Below are positions 9,024 to 16,874 of a stretch of 61,151 nucleotides of DNA, piece by piece. Every line of letters starts with the position of its first letter. Positions within the stretch are counted from its first letter, which is position 1. Both the position numbers and the translations under genes were made by a program. This DNA comes from Klebsiella pneumoniae (GTDB lineage: Bacteria; Myxococcota_A; UBA796; GCA-2862545). The notes beneath the pieces are model-generated. The model ran no database searches, had not been told where the DNA came from, and was given only the letters and a program-made list of their open reading frames with translations. The stretch is from the NCBI GenBank assembly GCA_945861065.1, contig CAMASI010000015.1, forward strand, positions 1 to 61,151, in the 5' to 3' direction.

Positions 9024-9476
9024 CTAGATGGTCTCAGGCACGCAGGGGGCCGTTTCGTTGTCGATCAACGAGACTTCAACGATGTCCTCCCAGTCAGGAA
9101 ACTCGCTCAGGTCTGCGTGTTGGTTCGTTTGCAGGCCGGCGCGCAGGCGAAGCTGAGACCCCGGCGTGAAGCCGGATTGGGTGATTTCCGCGTACGTGGA
9201 TGACACGGGAACATAAGAACCATCTTCTTTGAAAGTCAGGTGCCAGTGCCCTTCACCTGCCGCGTCGTCTCCGCCTGGCTCCGCCAGCGTCAGATTGTTG
9301 ATCGCGACGGCAACGACGAAGCTAACGTCACAATTGGGCGCCAGGGCGATCACGCCGCCGTCGGGCGGGTAGCTGATCGAGATCGACGGGGCCTCGCCGC
9401 CTCCCGTGTCTACGGCAATGGCGGGCGGCGGGGCACATGCGATCAAGAATGCGGCGGGCGCAGCGTGGCGCAACAT
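9024..9476 (-). CDS. Putative lipoprotein, DUF4399-like
   Basis: About 150 residues. The N-terminus MLRHAAPAAFLIACAPPP has a lipobox (LIAC), so it should be lipid-anchored after signal peptidase II cleavage; DTGGGEAP follows as a linker. The rest is a beta-rich domain with an SISYPPDGGVI opening and GHWHLTF in the middle, resembling DUF4399-type domains that carry a GHxHL motif. The ATG at 9476 has GGAGGA six bases upstream, which decides the start over a longer frame. It is the first gene of the minus-strand kinase-phosphatase series, and its stop is immediately followed by the kinase TTG. Function unknown; a sensor-associated lipoprotein is plausible from position only. Confidence 0.65.
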   Translation of the reverse strand: MLRHAAPAAFLIACAPPPAIAVDTGGGEAPSISISYPPDGGVIALAPNCDVSFVVAVAINNLTLAEPGGDDAAGEGHWHLTFKEDGSYVPVSSTYAEITQSGFTPGSQLRLRAGLQTNQHADLSEFPDWEDIVEVSLIDNETAPCVPETI

Positions 9477-9588
9477 TTCAGTTCCTCCATCGGACAACGG
9501 GGCCAAGATAGCCGGTCAGGCGGCCTTCGGGAAGGGGCGCGTGGCGACGAGGCGGTCGCGCGCTAAGCGTGTCTATCGGGAGGCGGGA

Positions 9589-10059
9589 ATGTTGCGGCGG
9601 CTTGTGCGCCTCTTGGTCCTTGGGCGGACGCAGGGTTGGCGGACATGGTTGCTCAAGCACCTCCGTCACCTCCGGCCGACGGCGCCTCGGGCTGAACCCG
9701 CGGCCCCGCCGGTACGCGTGGCGCCTCCGCGTCCAGCCGGTGACCTTCCGCCTGGATTTGAGCCCTTGGTCCGACTGGACGAGGTGCCACCGGGCGGGGT
9801 GATCGAGGTTCGTTTGGGTGGGCGCCCGGTGGTCATCGCGCGGACGGATGAGGGCGTGTTTTGCATCTCAGCCGTTTGTGCCCACGCGGGTGGCCCGTTG
9901 GGGGACGGAACGCTGGAGGGCACGGCGCTGACCTGTCCGTACCATGGGTGGTCGTACGACGTGCGGGACGGCAGCTGCCTGGTGGATCCCAGTGTGTCCA
10001 TTCATACCTTTCCGTGTGTGGTGGCGGACGGCGTGGTGTGCGTGCGGCCGCCGGCATGA
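9589..10059 (+). CDS. Rieske [2Fe-2S] domain protein
   Basis: About 156 residues. The C-terminal 105 residues are a Rieske domain with both cluster-binding motifs: CAHAGGPL (Cys-x-His) and CPYHGWSY (Cys-x2-His). The fold is of the ferredoxin/NirD type, not a membrane-anchored bc1 Rieske subunit, since the N-terminal 50 residues are basic and Pro-rich without a transmembrane helix. Such small proteins pass electrons or guard redox enzymes. The start is the ATG at 9589, with GGGAGGCGGGA just upstream. Its stop overlaps the next start as ATGA, which couples it to the degenerate kinase-like gene. No oxygenase subunit is nearby, so the electron partner is unknown. Confidence 0.85.
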   Translation: MLRRLVRLLVLGRTQGWRTWLLKHLRHLRPTAPRAEPAAPPVRVAPPRPAGDLPPGFEPLVRLDEVPPGGVIEVRLGGRPVVIARTDEGVFCISAVCAHAGGPLGDGTLEGTALTCPYHGWSYDVRDGSCLVDPSVSIHTFPCVVADGVVCVRPPA

Positions 10060-11285
10060 CAACCGGCGACGGTACGGGTCGATGGCCGTTGCCGTACGTC
10101 GAGGTTGGGGTGGACGGGCTGGTTCGTGGGCCTTTGAACAACTCCGGGCCTCTCGCCGGTTGGTTCGCCGATGATGAAACGGAGCGCGTTGCCCGAATGG
10201 TAAAGGGTGCTTGGTCTGGCGACGCGGAAGGCACCGTGCGGTTGGTGGGCGGGGTGCCGGTCAGCGTGCATGTAGGACCCGCGTCGGGTGGATTGCGATG
10301 GGTCACATGGGTGGATCGGTCGGCTTCAGTCGCTTTGGCCAGCGCAGAAAAGGAACATGCCGCAGCCGGCGCGGCCGCTCGGTTTGCGGAGGAGGTCGCC
10401 AAGGAGACGAGTGATCCCATGTCGGTCTTGTTGGCCCGATTGGAGTTGCTCGCGCAAGTGCTCTCGGACCCCTCGCCGGTGGTGACCGCCGTCGAACACG
10501 CTCGAAAACTCGCTGCGTCGATCCGTACGCTGCGAATGCTCGCTCGTGGCTCTCCGTTTCGGCTGGAGGCCTTTGGCGTTGCCCGGGTGTTGGACGAGGC
10601 GTTGGACCTTGCGGGGCGGCGTGTAGCGGACCCGTCGCTTGTGGTCACCCCTGCCGACCTTGACGCCGCGGGGGACGTCGCGGTGTATGCGCGTGCGTTG
10701 GCTCGAACCTTACGACGGTTGCGCGAGGGTGGGGGTCGGGTGGTGCGAATCGAAGCAGAACGTGACCGTGACGGTGTGACCATCGCCGTGTTCGGTTCGG
10801 CGCGTGCGCGCGCGGAGTTCGACCTGGCGGATCCACAACTGCTTCAGCTAGGAGGGCGGGTTCTTGTGTCGTGGGAGGGCCTGATTCCCGTCGTGCGATT
10901 CAGGGTACCGGGCGTTCACCGACCCCGATTGGGTGCGTTCCGAAGTCAGCGCGTGTTGGTGGTGGGGCGTACGGGGTTTGCGGCAGCTGTCGAAGCGACG
11001 GTGGGCGACGATGGTTGGGAGGTAGTCTCGCTTGGCGATGGTCGAGCGGCCGAGGTGGAGGCGGCTGGCGGACGTGTTTCCGCGGTGATCGCCGACGTTC
11101 TGGGCGCGCCGGGCGTGTTCGGTTCGCTTTCGCGGATCGCGGAGGCCCACCCAACGATCTGCTGTATGGCTGCGGGTCCGGGCGGCCCTCATGTGCTTCC
11201 CGACGGCGTCGGCTGGGTGGTTTTGCCGTTACGACGCGCTGCTTTGTTGGCCGCGATGGGGCGCCGGGTGCGCGAACGACGCTGA
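10056..11285 (+). CDS. Degenerate histidine-kinase/receiver-like protein
   Basis: 409 residues, no clear match. An N-terminal sensor-like region is followed by a helical pair in which EEVAKETSDPMSVLLARL aligns with the H-box of sensor kinases (HExxNPLxxI), but the phospho-accepting His is replaced by Lys. The following region resembles the kinase ATP-binding fold without recognisable N, G1 or G2 boxes. The last 110 residues look like a receiver domain (QRVLVVGRTGFAAAVEATV ... VSAVIADVLGAPGVFGS) in which an Asp stands in the strand-3 position but the acidic pair after strand 1 is missing. It is probably catalytically inactive and acts by binding. It is translated with the Rieske gene (ATGA overlap). 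Confidence 0.55.
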   Translation: MTTGDGTGRWPLPYVEVGVDGLVRGPLNNSGPLAGWFADDETERVARMVKGAWSGDAEGTVRLVGGVPVSVHVGPASGGLRWVTWVDRSASVALASAEKEHAAAGAAARFAEEVAKETSDPMSVLLARLELLAQVLSDPSPVVTAVEHARKLAASIRTLRMLARGSPFRLEAFGVARVLDEALDLAGRRVADPSLVVTPADLDAAGDVAVYARALARTLRRLREGGGRVVRIEAERDRDGVTIAVFGSARARAEFDLADPQLLQLGGRVLVSWEGLIPVVRFRVPGVHRPRLGAFRSQRVLVVGRTGFAAAVEATVGDDGWEVVSLGDGRAAEVEAAGGRVSAVIADVLGAPGVFGSLSRIAEAHPTICCMAAGPGGPHVLPDGVGWVVLPLRRAALLAAMGRRVRERR

Positions 11286-11376
11286 CGGGAAAGAACCGTT
11301 TGCCGTCGCGGCGTTTCCTGCGTTAGCCGCGGCGGGTTCGGCGCAGACACGTCTTTCGCGCCCAAAGGAACATCCC

Positions 11377-11613
11377 ATGGCTCGCGTCTGCATCTTCACC
11401 GGCAAGCGTCCTCGTGTTGCCAACACGGTCTCCCATTCGAACATGAAGACGAAGTCGCGGCAGTTGCCGAACCTTCAGAAGCGCCGTCTTTGGTGGCTCG
11501 AAGGCAAGCGTTTCGTCACGATTCGGATCTCGATGCGGGCGCTGCGCACGATCGACCGCAAGGGATTGGGCGTGTATGCACGGGAAGTCGGCGTCGACCT
11601 CGAACAGTACTGA
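11377..11613 (+). CDS. rpmB: 50S ribosomal protein L28
   Basis: 78-residue bL28, the expected length. It opens with MARVCIFTGKRPRVANTVSH and continues with the basic LPNLQKRRLWW segment typical of the family; no zinc-binding cysteine pair is present (C- form). AAAGGA lies upstream of the ATG. It is not next to rpmG, its frequent neighbour, and stands alone after the degenerate kinase gene, with 91 bases between that may hold its promoter. Confidence 0.96.
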   Translation: MARVCIFTGKRPRVANTVSHSNMKTKSRQLPNLQKRRLWWLEGKRFVTIRISMRALRTIDRKGLGVYAREVGVDLEQY

Positions 11614-11631
11614 GTTGTTGATCAGCGCCGT

Positions 11632-11651
11632 GTCCCCTACGGAATGGGGAC
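11632..11651 (+). terminator. Weak hairpin after rpmB
   Basis: GTCCCC and GGGGAC pair across an eight-base loop 18 bases after the rpmB stop. There is no T-run behind it, so intrinsic termination is doubtful. The remaining 200 bases before the next gene show nothing recognisable. Confidence 0.25.
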
Positions 11652-11859
11652 TCGACGCGGGGTGGCAATGACTACGTGGGGTCCGTAAGGGACTCTCGGA
11701 GTTGGTCATTCAGGAAGCCGGTCTCGGCGACCCTGCGGTGGCTTGGCCGATCGCTCACGAATGCCAATCGCGCCGCCTACCCTTCGCGCAGGCCGCGGTG
11801 CTACTGTCTGTGTACTTCTCGGCGGCAGAGGTCAAACATAGAGAATCGAGGACGACAAG

Positions 11860-12213
11860 ATGAATAATGATGCGCGAATCTACCGAATGTCGTTGGCCAG
11901 TGTCTATCCGTTCTACGTCCAAAAGGCCGAGAAAAGAGGCCGAACAAAGGCTGAAGTATGCGAAATCATATTCTGGCTAACCGGATATGACGAGAAAGGG
12001 CTGTCGGATCACCTTACCAACAGAACCGACTTTGAACATTTCTTCGCCGAAGCACCACGAATAAATCCAAACGTCGCGAAGATTACTGGTATCATTTGCG
12101 GCTATCGCGTGGAAGAAATTGAGGACCGACTTGTTCAACAAGTTCGTTACTTGGACAAGTTAATTGATGAGCTTGCCAAGGGTAAGGCAATGGCGAAGAT
12201 TTTGAGAAACTGA
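11860..12213 (+). CDS. DUF2200 family protein
   Basis: 117 residues with the DUF2200 pattern: an N-terminal [34 protein letters not shown], and a C-terminal helical tail in which IDKLIDEL-like repeats precede KAMAKILRN. The family is widespread but of unknown function; members are small cytoplasmic proteins. GAGGA lies seven bases before the ATG. Base composition is strikingly different from the surroundings: many codons end in A or T (AAT, ATA, AAA, TTA), whereas neighbouring genes use almost only G or C there. That and its isolated position suggest recent transfer. The adjacent convergent gene is an orphan nucleotidyltransferase-fold protein. Confidence 0.85.
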   Translation: MNNDARIYRMSLASVYPFYVQKAEKRGRTKAEVCEIIFWLTGYDEKGLSDHLTNRTDFEHFFAEAPRINPNVAKITGIICGYRVEEIEDRLVQQVRYLDKLIDELAKGKAMAKILRN

Positions 12214-12418
12214 TTACAGCGGCTCCCAGCCAAGTTGATCCGTTGTCACTTGCCTCCGCTCCTCGGTCATGGGCGTTTGAAGCCCACTCCCTGCGGTGCT
12301 CGGCTGCGTTCCTAGGCTCAACATGACTGGTAACCGCTGTAGACGGGCGCGATCTCGCTCGCAGAACAGGTCTCCGTCACGAAATCCGGGACGCCACGAT
12401 ATTTGCGCGGTCGGCCGA

Positions 12419-12982
12419 TCATTGTTCCTCGCTCTTTGCTCGTTCGAGCAGTCGATCGAACCGTGGGATCAGATCAGGCGCGACGGACGTGAGGAATGCC
12501 CGGATGAGATCGACGTCCGCGCCGCGTTGGAGCAGACCCACGATCGCGGACTGATCCTTCTGGCGCCCGACTGCGAGTTTCATGTAGACGAGTTGTTCAA
12601 TGACGATGACCTGAAGGTCCGTTTTTCCGCGGGCGTCCTCGATGATTCGATCTTGCCCAGCCTCCTTGATCGGCGAGAGGTAGTCGACGGCCACCCCGCC
12701 GATCTGAATCGGGACCCCCGGCGCGAAGCTGACGAGACCACCACGGCCGAAATGGAACGCCTCATCGCCCACGAGGAAATCTACGTCCTGCGTCGCGTAC
12801 GGGTAGCCGTGTGCGCCCACCGCGAGCCCGCCCACAAGAACGTGGGCGACACCCAACTCGTTGAGTACTTTGTGGGCCGTCAACAGCGCCAACCGAACCT
12901 CGGTACTGACGGCTGAAAGGGCTTGATCGACGTCGACGACCTTTGGACGTGGATTCCGCCGAAGCACGGTGCGGTGTTGCAT
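12419..12982 (-). CDS. Nucleotidyltransferase-fold protein (DUF6036/AbiEii-like)
   Basis: 187 residues. The central motif LVGGLAVGAHGYPYATQDVD matches the nucleotidyltransferase pattern GG-x-hG-x-R-x-T-x-D-x-D used by AbiEii/DUF6036-type proteins; the two acidic metal ligands (D-x-D in TQDVDF) are present, while the usual Arg of HGxxRxT is Tyr. A C-terminal helical half (EQLVYMKLAVGRQKD) fits the family. Such proteins occur both as type IV toxin components and as solitary genes; no AbiEi-like antitoxin is adjacent. It lies 21 bases downstream of the GAF gene in the same direction and could be its co-transcript. The function is open. Confidence 0.7.
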   Translation of the reverse strand: MQHRTVLRRNPRPKVVDVDQALSAVSTEVRLALLTAHKVLNELGVAHVLVGGLAVGAHGYPYATQDVDFLVGDEAFHFGRGGLVSFAPGVPIQIGGVAVDYLSPIKEAGQDRIIEDARGKTDLQVIVIEQLVYMKLAVGRQKDQSAIVGLLQRGADVDLIRAFLTSVAPDLIPRFDRLLERAKSEEQ

Positions 12983-13003
12983 TGGAACCTCGTTGTCAGA
13001 ACC

Positions 13004-13747
13004 CTAATCCCCACGTTCGAGGCGTTTGCCTAAACTCGCCGCGAGCGAAACGAGCCGTGCCACATCAGACGATTCAAACCGCGTGGCTCTCCGTCGATTC
13101 ATGACTTCAAGCACGCCGAGAATCCGCCCATCGCCAGGAATGGGAACAACGGCCATCTGCCGGGTCCGGTACCCGGTGATCGCGTCGATCTCGCCGAAAT
13201 GACGTGGGTCGTTGCGTGCATCGTGCACGACCACAGCTTTTCCGCGCAACAACACATGCCCCGCAACCCCACTTCCAGGGGGCAGCCGAACGCCCGTGAG
13301 TCGTTTGGCGTGCGGACCCCGTACCGCCACAAACCGTAGTCCTCCGGACTGGGTCAGGATGACGGCAGAGCTCTCGACGTCGAGCATGTCCTCGGCCAAC
13401 GACAGCGCCACGGCGGCAGCAAGAACGTCCGACGTGGCCCGGGCAATGAGGGCGTCTGGGTCCTCGTCAGCGGCGAGTTCGACGAGGGCACTGTCGGGAA
13501 GGGTCTCGATGTCGCTCTCGTCCAACGGCGGGATCTCGATCTCCACATCGTCCACGACTTGCACGACCCAGGTGCGGCCGATCGACAGGTCTCTGGCGAT
13601 GACGGTGCCATTCGCCAGAACTTCGCAGGCGAGACGGGACATGGACGAGGCGTCGGCGCCGACCGACCTTCCGAGCGCAATCAGCCAGTTGTCTCCTTGC
13701 ACCTCCACCGTGGGTTGACCGGGAACTGCAACTGTGAAGATGGGCAT
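13004..13747 (-). CDS. GAF-domain protein
   Basis: 247 residues. The first 80 residues are a short beta-rich region (MPIFTVAVPGQPTVEVQGD) seen as the start of several signalling proteins, then a helical joint, then a C-terminal GAF domain (residues about 100-245): GSGVAGHVLLRGKAVVVHD, the adjacent ARNDPRHF segment and ILGVLEVMNRR are characteristic. GAF domains bind small ligands; no output domain is attached, so it may act through protein contacts. The start is the ATG at 13747, well inside a longer open frame that is antisense to the next gene. It is divergent from the membrane protein gene at 13799, with only 51 bases between. Confidence 0.75.
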   Translation of the reverse strand: MPIFTVAVPGQPTVEVQGDNWLIALGRSVGADASSMSRLACEVLANGTVIARDLSIGRTWVVQVVDDVEIEIPPLDESDIETLPDSALVELAADEDPDALIARATSDVLAAAVALSLAEDMLDVESSAVILTQSGGLRFVAVRGPHAKRLTGVRLPPGSGVAGHVLLRGKAVVVHDARNDPRHFGEIDAITGYRTRQMAVVPIPGDGRILGVLEVMNRRRATRFESSDVARLVSLAASLGKRLERGD

Positions 13748-13798
13748 GTCGTCCTGTAGCGCACGAGGCGAGCGGTTGCCGGATATCGGCGGCGACTG

Positions 13799-14788
13799 AT
13801 GCACGACGACGCTACCGGCACCTCGATGCGCCGCTGGGTGGGCCCCGCCGTAGGCCTCGCCGCGGCTGGAACCCTTCTGTACGCCTTGTGGAAAGGGCTG
13901 CCCGAAACGCTCGCAGCACTGCGCGATTTCGACTGGCGGGTGTACCCGTTGGTGCTCGCGCTGACGCTTGTGAACTACGGCCTTCGTTACTGGAAGTGGC
14001 ACTGGATGCTCGGCCGGCTTGGAATCCACGTGCCGCATCGCCAGAACGCCCACATTTTCTTGTGCGGACTTGCCATGGTGATCAGTCCCGGGAAAGCCGG
14101 GGAGTTGGTCAAGCCCTGGTTGGTGAAACAGGTGACGGGAGCGCCGCTTGCAGCCACGGTACCCGTGTTGTTCGCAGAACGTGCGACCGACGGAATCGCG
14201 GTCATCGCGTTGACCGCTGTGGGGGCGTCGACGTTTGCCGCAAAGGCGGGATTCGAACGAGGCGGCGAGTTCTTGGCGGTGTTGGTCCTCGGTTTCGTCG
14301 CTTTCCTCGCGGTGCTCGCGTTCGACCCGCTGGCCCAAATCTTGTTCGCGGGCTTGACCAGGGTCCACGTTCGATTGGCGGCGGCGGTGGAAACGTCGTG
14401 GGGCTCGTTGCGAACCTGTTTGTCGCCGGCTTCGTTGGTGGCGCTCACCCTGGTCAGCATCGTGGCGTGGTGGGCGGAATGTGTCGGCTGTTGGTTGGTG
14501 CTCCGCGGCATGGGCGCGGAGGCTTCTCTGGACGCTTCCACGTTTTTGTACGCAGGCGCGACCGTGCTGGGCGGGCCCTCCCCGGGCGGGTTGGGCGTTG
14601 CCGACGTCGCGCTGGCCGAGGGGGCCGTTCGGCTTGTTCCAGGTCTGACGGCAGGTGCCTCGGTAGCAGCGAGCCTGCTGACCCGCGTGGCGACGTTGTG
14701 GTTGGGCGTCGGAATCGGGGCTTTGTTGTTCATGAGGCTCGACGTGCTCACGAAGCCTTCGGAAGCGATTCGGGAAGGCGGGGGTTAG
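13799..14788 (+). CDS. YbhN/UPF0104-type membrane flippase-like protein
   Basis: 329 residues of the lysylphosphatidylglycerol synthase TM-like (UPF0104, PF03706) family, with about seven to eight membrane helices. Family marks are the NYGLRYWKWHWML segment after helix 2, the ISPGKAGELVKPWLV motif and the C-terminal GGPSPGGLGVADVALAEG motif. Members include lipid- or glycan-handling flippases and the integral domain of MprF; there is no synthase domain here. A downstream ATG (residue 10) would give MRRWVGPAVGL and is a possible start. The next gene, an amidase, begins 23 bases later in the same direction. Substrate unknown. Confidence 0.85.
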   Translation: MHDDATGTSMRRWVGPAVGLAAAGTLLYALWKGLPETLAALRDFDWRVYPLVLALTLVNYGLRYWKWHWMLGRLGIHVPHRQNAHIFLCGLAMVISPGKAGELVKPWLVKQVTGAPLAATVPVLFAERATDGIAVIALTAVGASTFAAKAGFERGGEFLAVLVLGFVAFLAVLAFDPLAQILFAGLTRVHVRLAAAVETSWGSLRTCLSPASLVALTLVSIVAWWAECVGCWLVLRGMGAEASLDASTFLYAGATVLGGPSPGGLGVADVALAEGAVRLVPGLTAGASVAASLLTRVATLWLGVGIGALLFMRLDVLTKPSEAIREGGG

Positions 14789-14811
14789 CCGCCCGGTGCC
14801 GAGGAGTGCGG

Positions 14812-15633
14812 GTGCTGGCAGCCGTTGTGCAGATGACGTCGACTTCGGACGTGGAAGCGACATGGCGCTCGGCGGATCGCCTGATTCGACAAGCAGCAGA
14901 TCGCGGCGCTCGTTTGGTAGCAACGCCTGAGAACAGCACGTTTTTGGGACCGCACGCCGACAAGGTCCGCTTGGCCGAGCCCACCGACGGTCCCACGATC
15001 GGACGCTACCGTGACCTTGCCCGCGAGCTCGACCTGTGGCTGCTTGTCGGGTCCTACAACGAGCGCGCCACCGGCGAAATCAATCGGTGCTGGAACACGT
15101 CTGTCCTCATCGGACCGGATGGCACCGTCACGGCGTCGTACCGTAAGTTGCACCTCTTTGACGTGGACGTGAGCGACGACGTTCGGTTTCGCGAATCCGA
15201 TACGACGCTGGCGGGTGCGCGCGTGGTCACGTCGGCCGTTAGCGAGCACGTGCTTGGGCTATCGATTTGTTACGACCTTCGTTTTCCCGAACTCTACCGT
15301 TTACTTCGCGACGAGGGCGCAACGGTGTTGTGTGTCCCGGCTGCCTTCACGGCGACGACGGGAAAAGACCACTGGGAGCCGCTGCTCCGGGCCCGTGCCA
15401 TCGAGAACCAGTGCTGGGTACTTGCGCCCGGCCAGTGGGGGCGCCATGACGACGGTGGTTTGCGCCAGAGTCACGGCCACTCGATGATCATAGATCCGTG
15501 GGGCCACATCGTTGCCCAGTGTTCCGACGGTCCGGGCATTGCGTTGGCGGACCTCGACCTAAGCGCCGTTCATACACTTCGTCGTTCGATGCCGGTCGCC
15601 GCGCATCGTCGCATTCCCTTGGAGATAGCATGA
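14812..15633 (+). CDS. Carbon-nitrogen hydrolase (Nit1/Nit2-like amidase)
   Basis: 273 residues of the nitrilase superfamily. The catalytic triad is complete: Glu40 in ATPENSTF, Lys near 111 in YRKLHLFD and Cys near 147 in SICYDLRFPELYR. The YRKLHLFD and CYDLRFPELYR motifs and the length are those of the Nit1/Nit2 branch, which hydrolyses deaminated glutathione or omega-amides such as 2-oxoglutaramate. It starts at a GTG with GAGGAG five bases upstream; no ATG fits. Its stop overlaps the next start (ATGA), so it is coupled to the AgmX-like secreted protein gene. A metabolite-repair role is inferred from the family. Confidence 0.88.
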   Translation: MLAAVVQMTSTSDVEATWRSADRLIRQAADRGARLVATPENSTFLGPHADKVRLAEPTDGPTIGRYRDLARELDLWLLVGSYNERATGEINRCWNTSVLIGPDGTVTASYRKLHLFDVDVSDDVRFRESDTTLAGARVVTSAVSEHVLGLSICYDLRFPELYRLLRDEGATVLCVPAAFTATTGKDHWEPLLRARAIENQCWVLAPGQWGRHDDGGLRQSHGHSMIIDPWGHIVAQCSDGPGIALADLDLSAVHTLRRSMPVAAHRRIPLEIA

Positions 15634-16508
15634 TTTCCGCTCTCATTTTCCACGGCTGGGCCTTGGCGCAGGATCCGGTAGTTGCCGTGTCAGGGGAGGA
15701 TCCGCTGTCGGCCGCGCTGACGGAGCACTTTGGCCCCGACACGCCGAAGTCCGACCTGTGCCTCAGCACACCCACCCTGCCTGCGGTGTTCAAGACGGGC
15801 GTGACCGCAGTCGGGTCGAAGAACGACGATCGCGGCTGCCGGGTCGACGGCGTTGTGGTGGACGGCAAGTGGATGTTGCCTGAGGAGGCGTCGGCCGCCG
15901 CATTGTTGCCAGATGCATGGAAGGCACTTCCTTCGCTTGGTAAGGGTGAGGCGCTCAAAGCGTGGACGCAACTCGTGCTCGTCGCCTTTGACCTTCCGGA
16001 TCCGCTCGCCCCGGCCTCGACGGTCAAGGTCACCAGCACCAAAGGTTGGGACGTGTCGATCGGATTTTGGCAGCTCACGGATACGCGCCACGAAGCGATG
16101 CGAACGGCCGCCCACTATATCTACGACCCGCTTGGCAAGCTGATCAAGTCAGATCGCACCAAGGGGGAGCGGTGGCAATCCACCTTCTACACCCAGCCCT
16201 TTAAGCTCGCGGGCCAAAGCCAACCGGACGTGATTGCGTCGCTTGAGCAGCAGGGTAATAACCTCGCCCGATGTTTCCACGACGCGTGGCTGAAGGACCC
16301 CCAGGTCAAAGGGCGTACGAGAATCGCGTGGAACGTCACGAATACCAAGCCAGAGAAATTCATGCTGGTCGACCCGGACATGGTCACGTTGGGCAGTTGT
16401 TACGCGCTCCAGCTCAAGAAGGTCCAGTTCCCGGAAGGAATGACGGGCCAAGTGATTTGGAGCTTTACGGTGGATCGGCGCCTTCAGGAACCTGCCGCGC
16501 CTAAGTAA
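15630..16508 (+). CDS. Secreted protein with AgmX/PglI-like C-terminal domain
   Basis: 292 residues with a short signal peptide (MISALIFHGWALAQDP). The last 90 residues follow the pattern of the AgmX/PglI C-terminal domain of myxobacterial proteins: a Cys in LARCFHDAWLKDPQVKGR, an alternating hydrophobic strand, a second Cys in LGSCYALQLKKVQFPEG, and a final strand pair. In myxobacteria such domains occur in gliding and envelope proteins. The middle of the protein is unrecognised and has further cysteines that could form disulfides. It is coupled to the amidase gene (ATGA) and converges on the ferredoxin gene, overlapping its end by eight bases. Confidence 0.6.
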   Translation: MISALIFHGWALAQDPVVAVSGEDPLSAALTEHFGPDTPKSDLCLSTPTLPAVFKTGVTAVGSKNDDRGCRVDGVVVDGKWMLPEEASAAALLPDAWKALPSLGKGEALKAWTQLVLVAFDLPDPLAPASTVKVTSTKGWDVSIGFWQLTDTRHEAMRTAAHYIYDPLGKLIKSDRTKGERWQSTFYTQPFKLAGQSQPDVIASLEQQGNNLARCFHDAWLKDPQVKGRTRIAWNVTNTKPEKFMLVDPDMVTLGSCYALQLKKVQFPEGMTGQVIWSFTVDRRLQEPAAPK

Positions 16509-16824
16509 GGGCCGCTCGACGGAACGCCCCCACTTTTGCCCACACGGCAGCGGGACTGTCGCCGTCTTCGACCACCCAGGCCTCACGGCGACCGTCTACA
16601 GTGACGGCACAAACGGTCACGCCGCGGGGCGAACACACGCCCAAGCAGCCGACTTTGCTCACAAGCACGGTGCCCTTGTGGCCGCCCTGTGTCCTGAGGT
16701 CTTTGATGGCGTCGCGAAGTTCGCTTCCCCGTTGTTCGCCGCACGAAGGTTTACCGGTTTCAGGTCCCCGGCTGTTGGTGCACACCAGCACGCACAGCTT
16801 CCACTCAGGTTCGATCTCGATCAC
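16501..16824 (-). CDS. Thioredoxin-like [2Fe-2S] ferredoxin
   Basis: 107 residues. Four cysteines (15, 28, 60, 64) are spaced as in thioredoxin-fold [2Fe-2S] ferredoxins: CTNSRG, then GKPSCGEQRG, then KVGCLGVCSPRGV. These dimeric ferredoxins act as electron carriers, for example alongside hydrogenases, nitrogenases or cobalamin enzymes. The family's usual C-x(8-12)-C and C-x3-C spacings are met, so cluster binding is likely. It is a lone gene, tail-to-tail with the secreted protein (overlap eight bases) and divergent from glgP across 50 bases. Its redox partner is not visible. Confidence 0.85.
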   Translation of the reverse strand: MIEIEPEWKLCVLVCTNSRGPETGKPSCGEQRGSELRDAIKDLRTQGGHKGTVLVSKVGCLGVCSPRGVTVCAVTVDGRREAWVVEDGDSPAAVWAKVGAFRRAALT

Positions 16825-16874
16825 GAGAGCCCCCGCGGCAGATTAGCTCGGCCCGCTCACGATCGGAGACGCCA

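Noticed and set aside
12213-12340. TACAGCGG and CCGCTGTA pair flanking the gap after DUF2200
   Set aside because: Only eight bases long at 115 bases distance; expected by chance in this composition and no duplication at the ends.
13748-14923. N-terminal extension of the GAF protein through the flippase gene
   Set aside because: The extension would be antisense to a well-supported membrane protein gene and has no family match.
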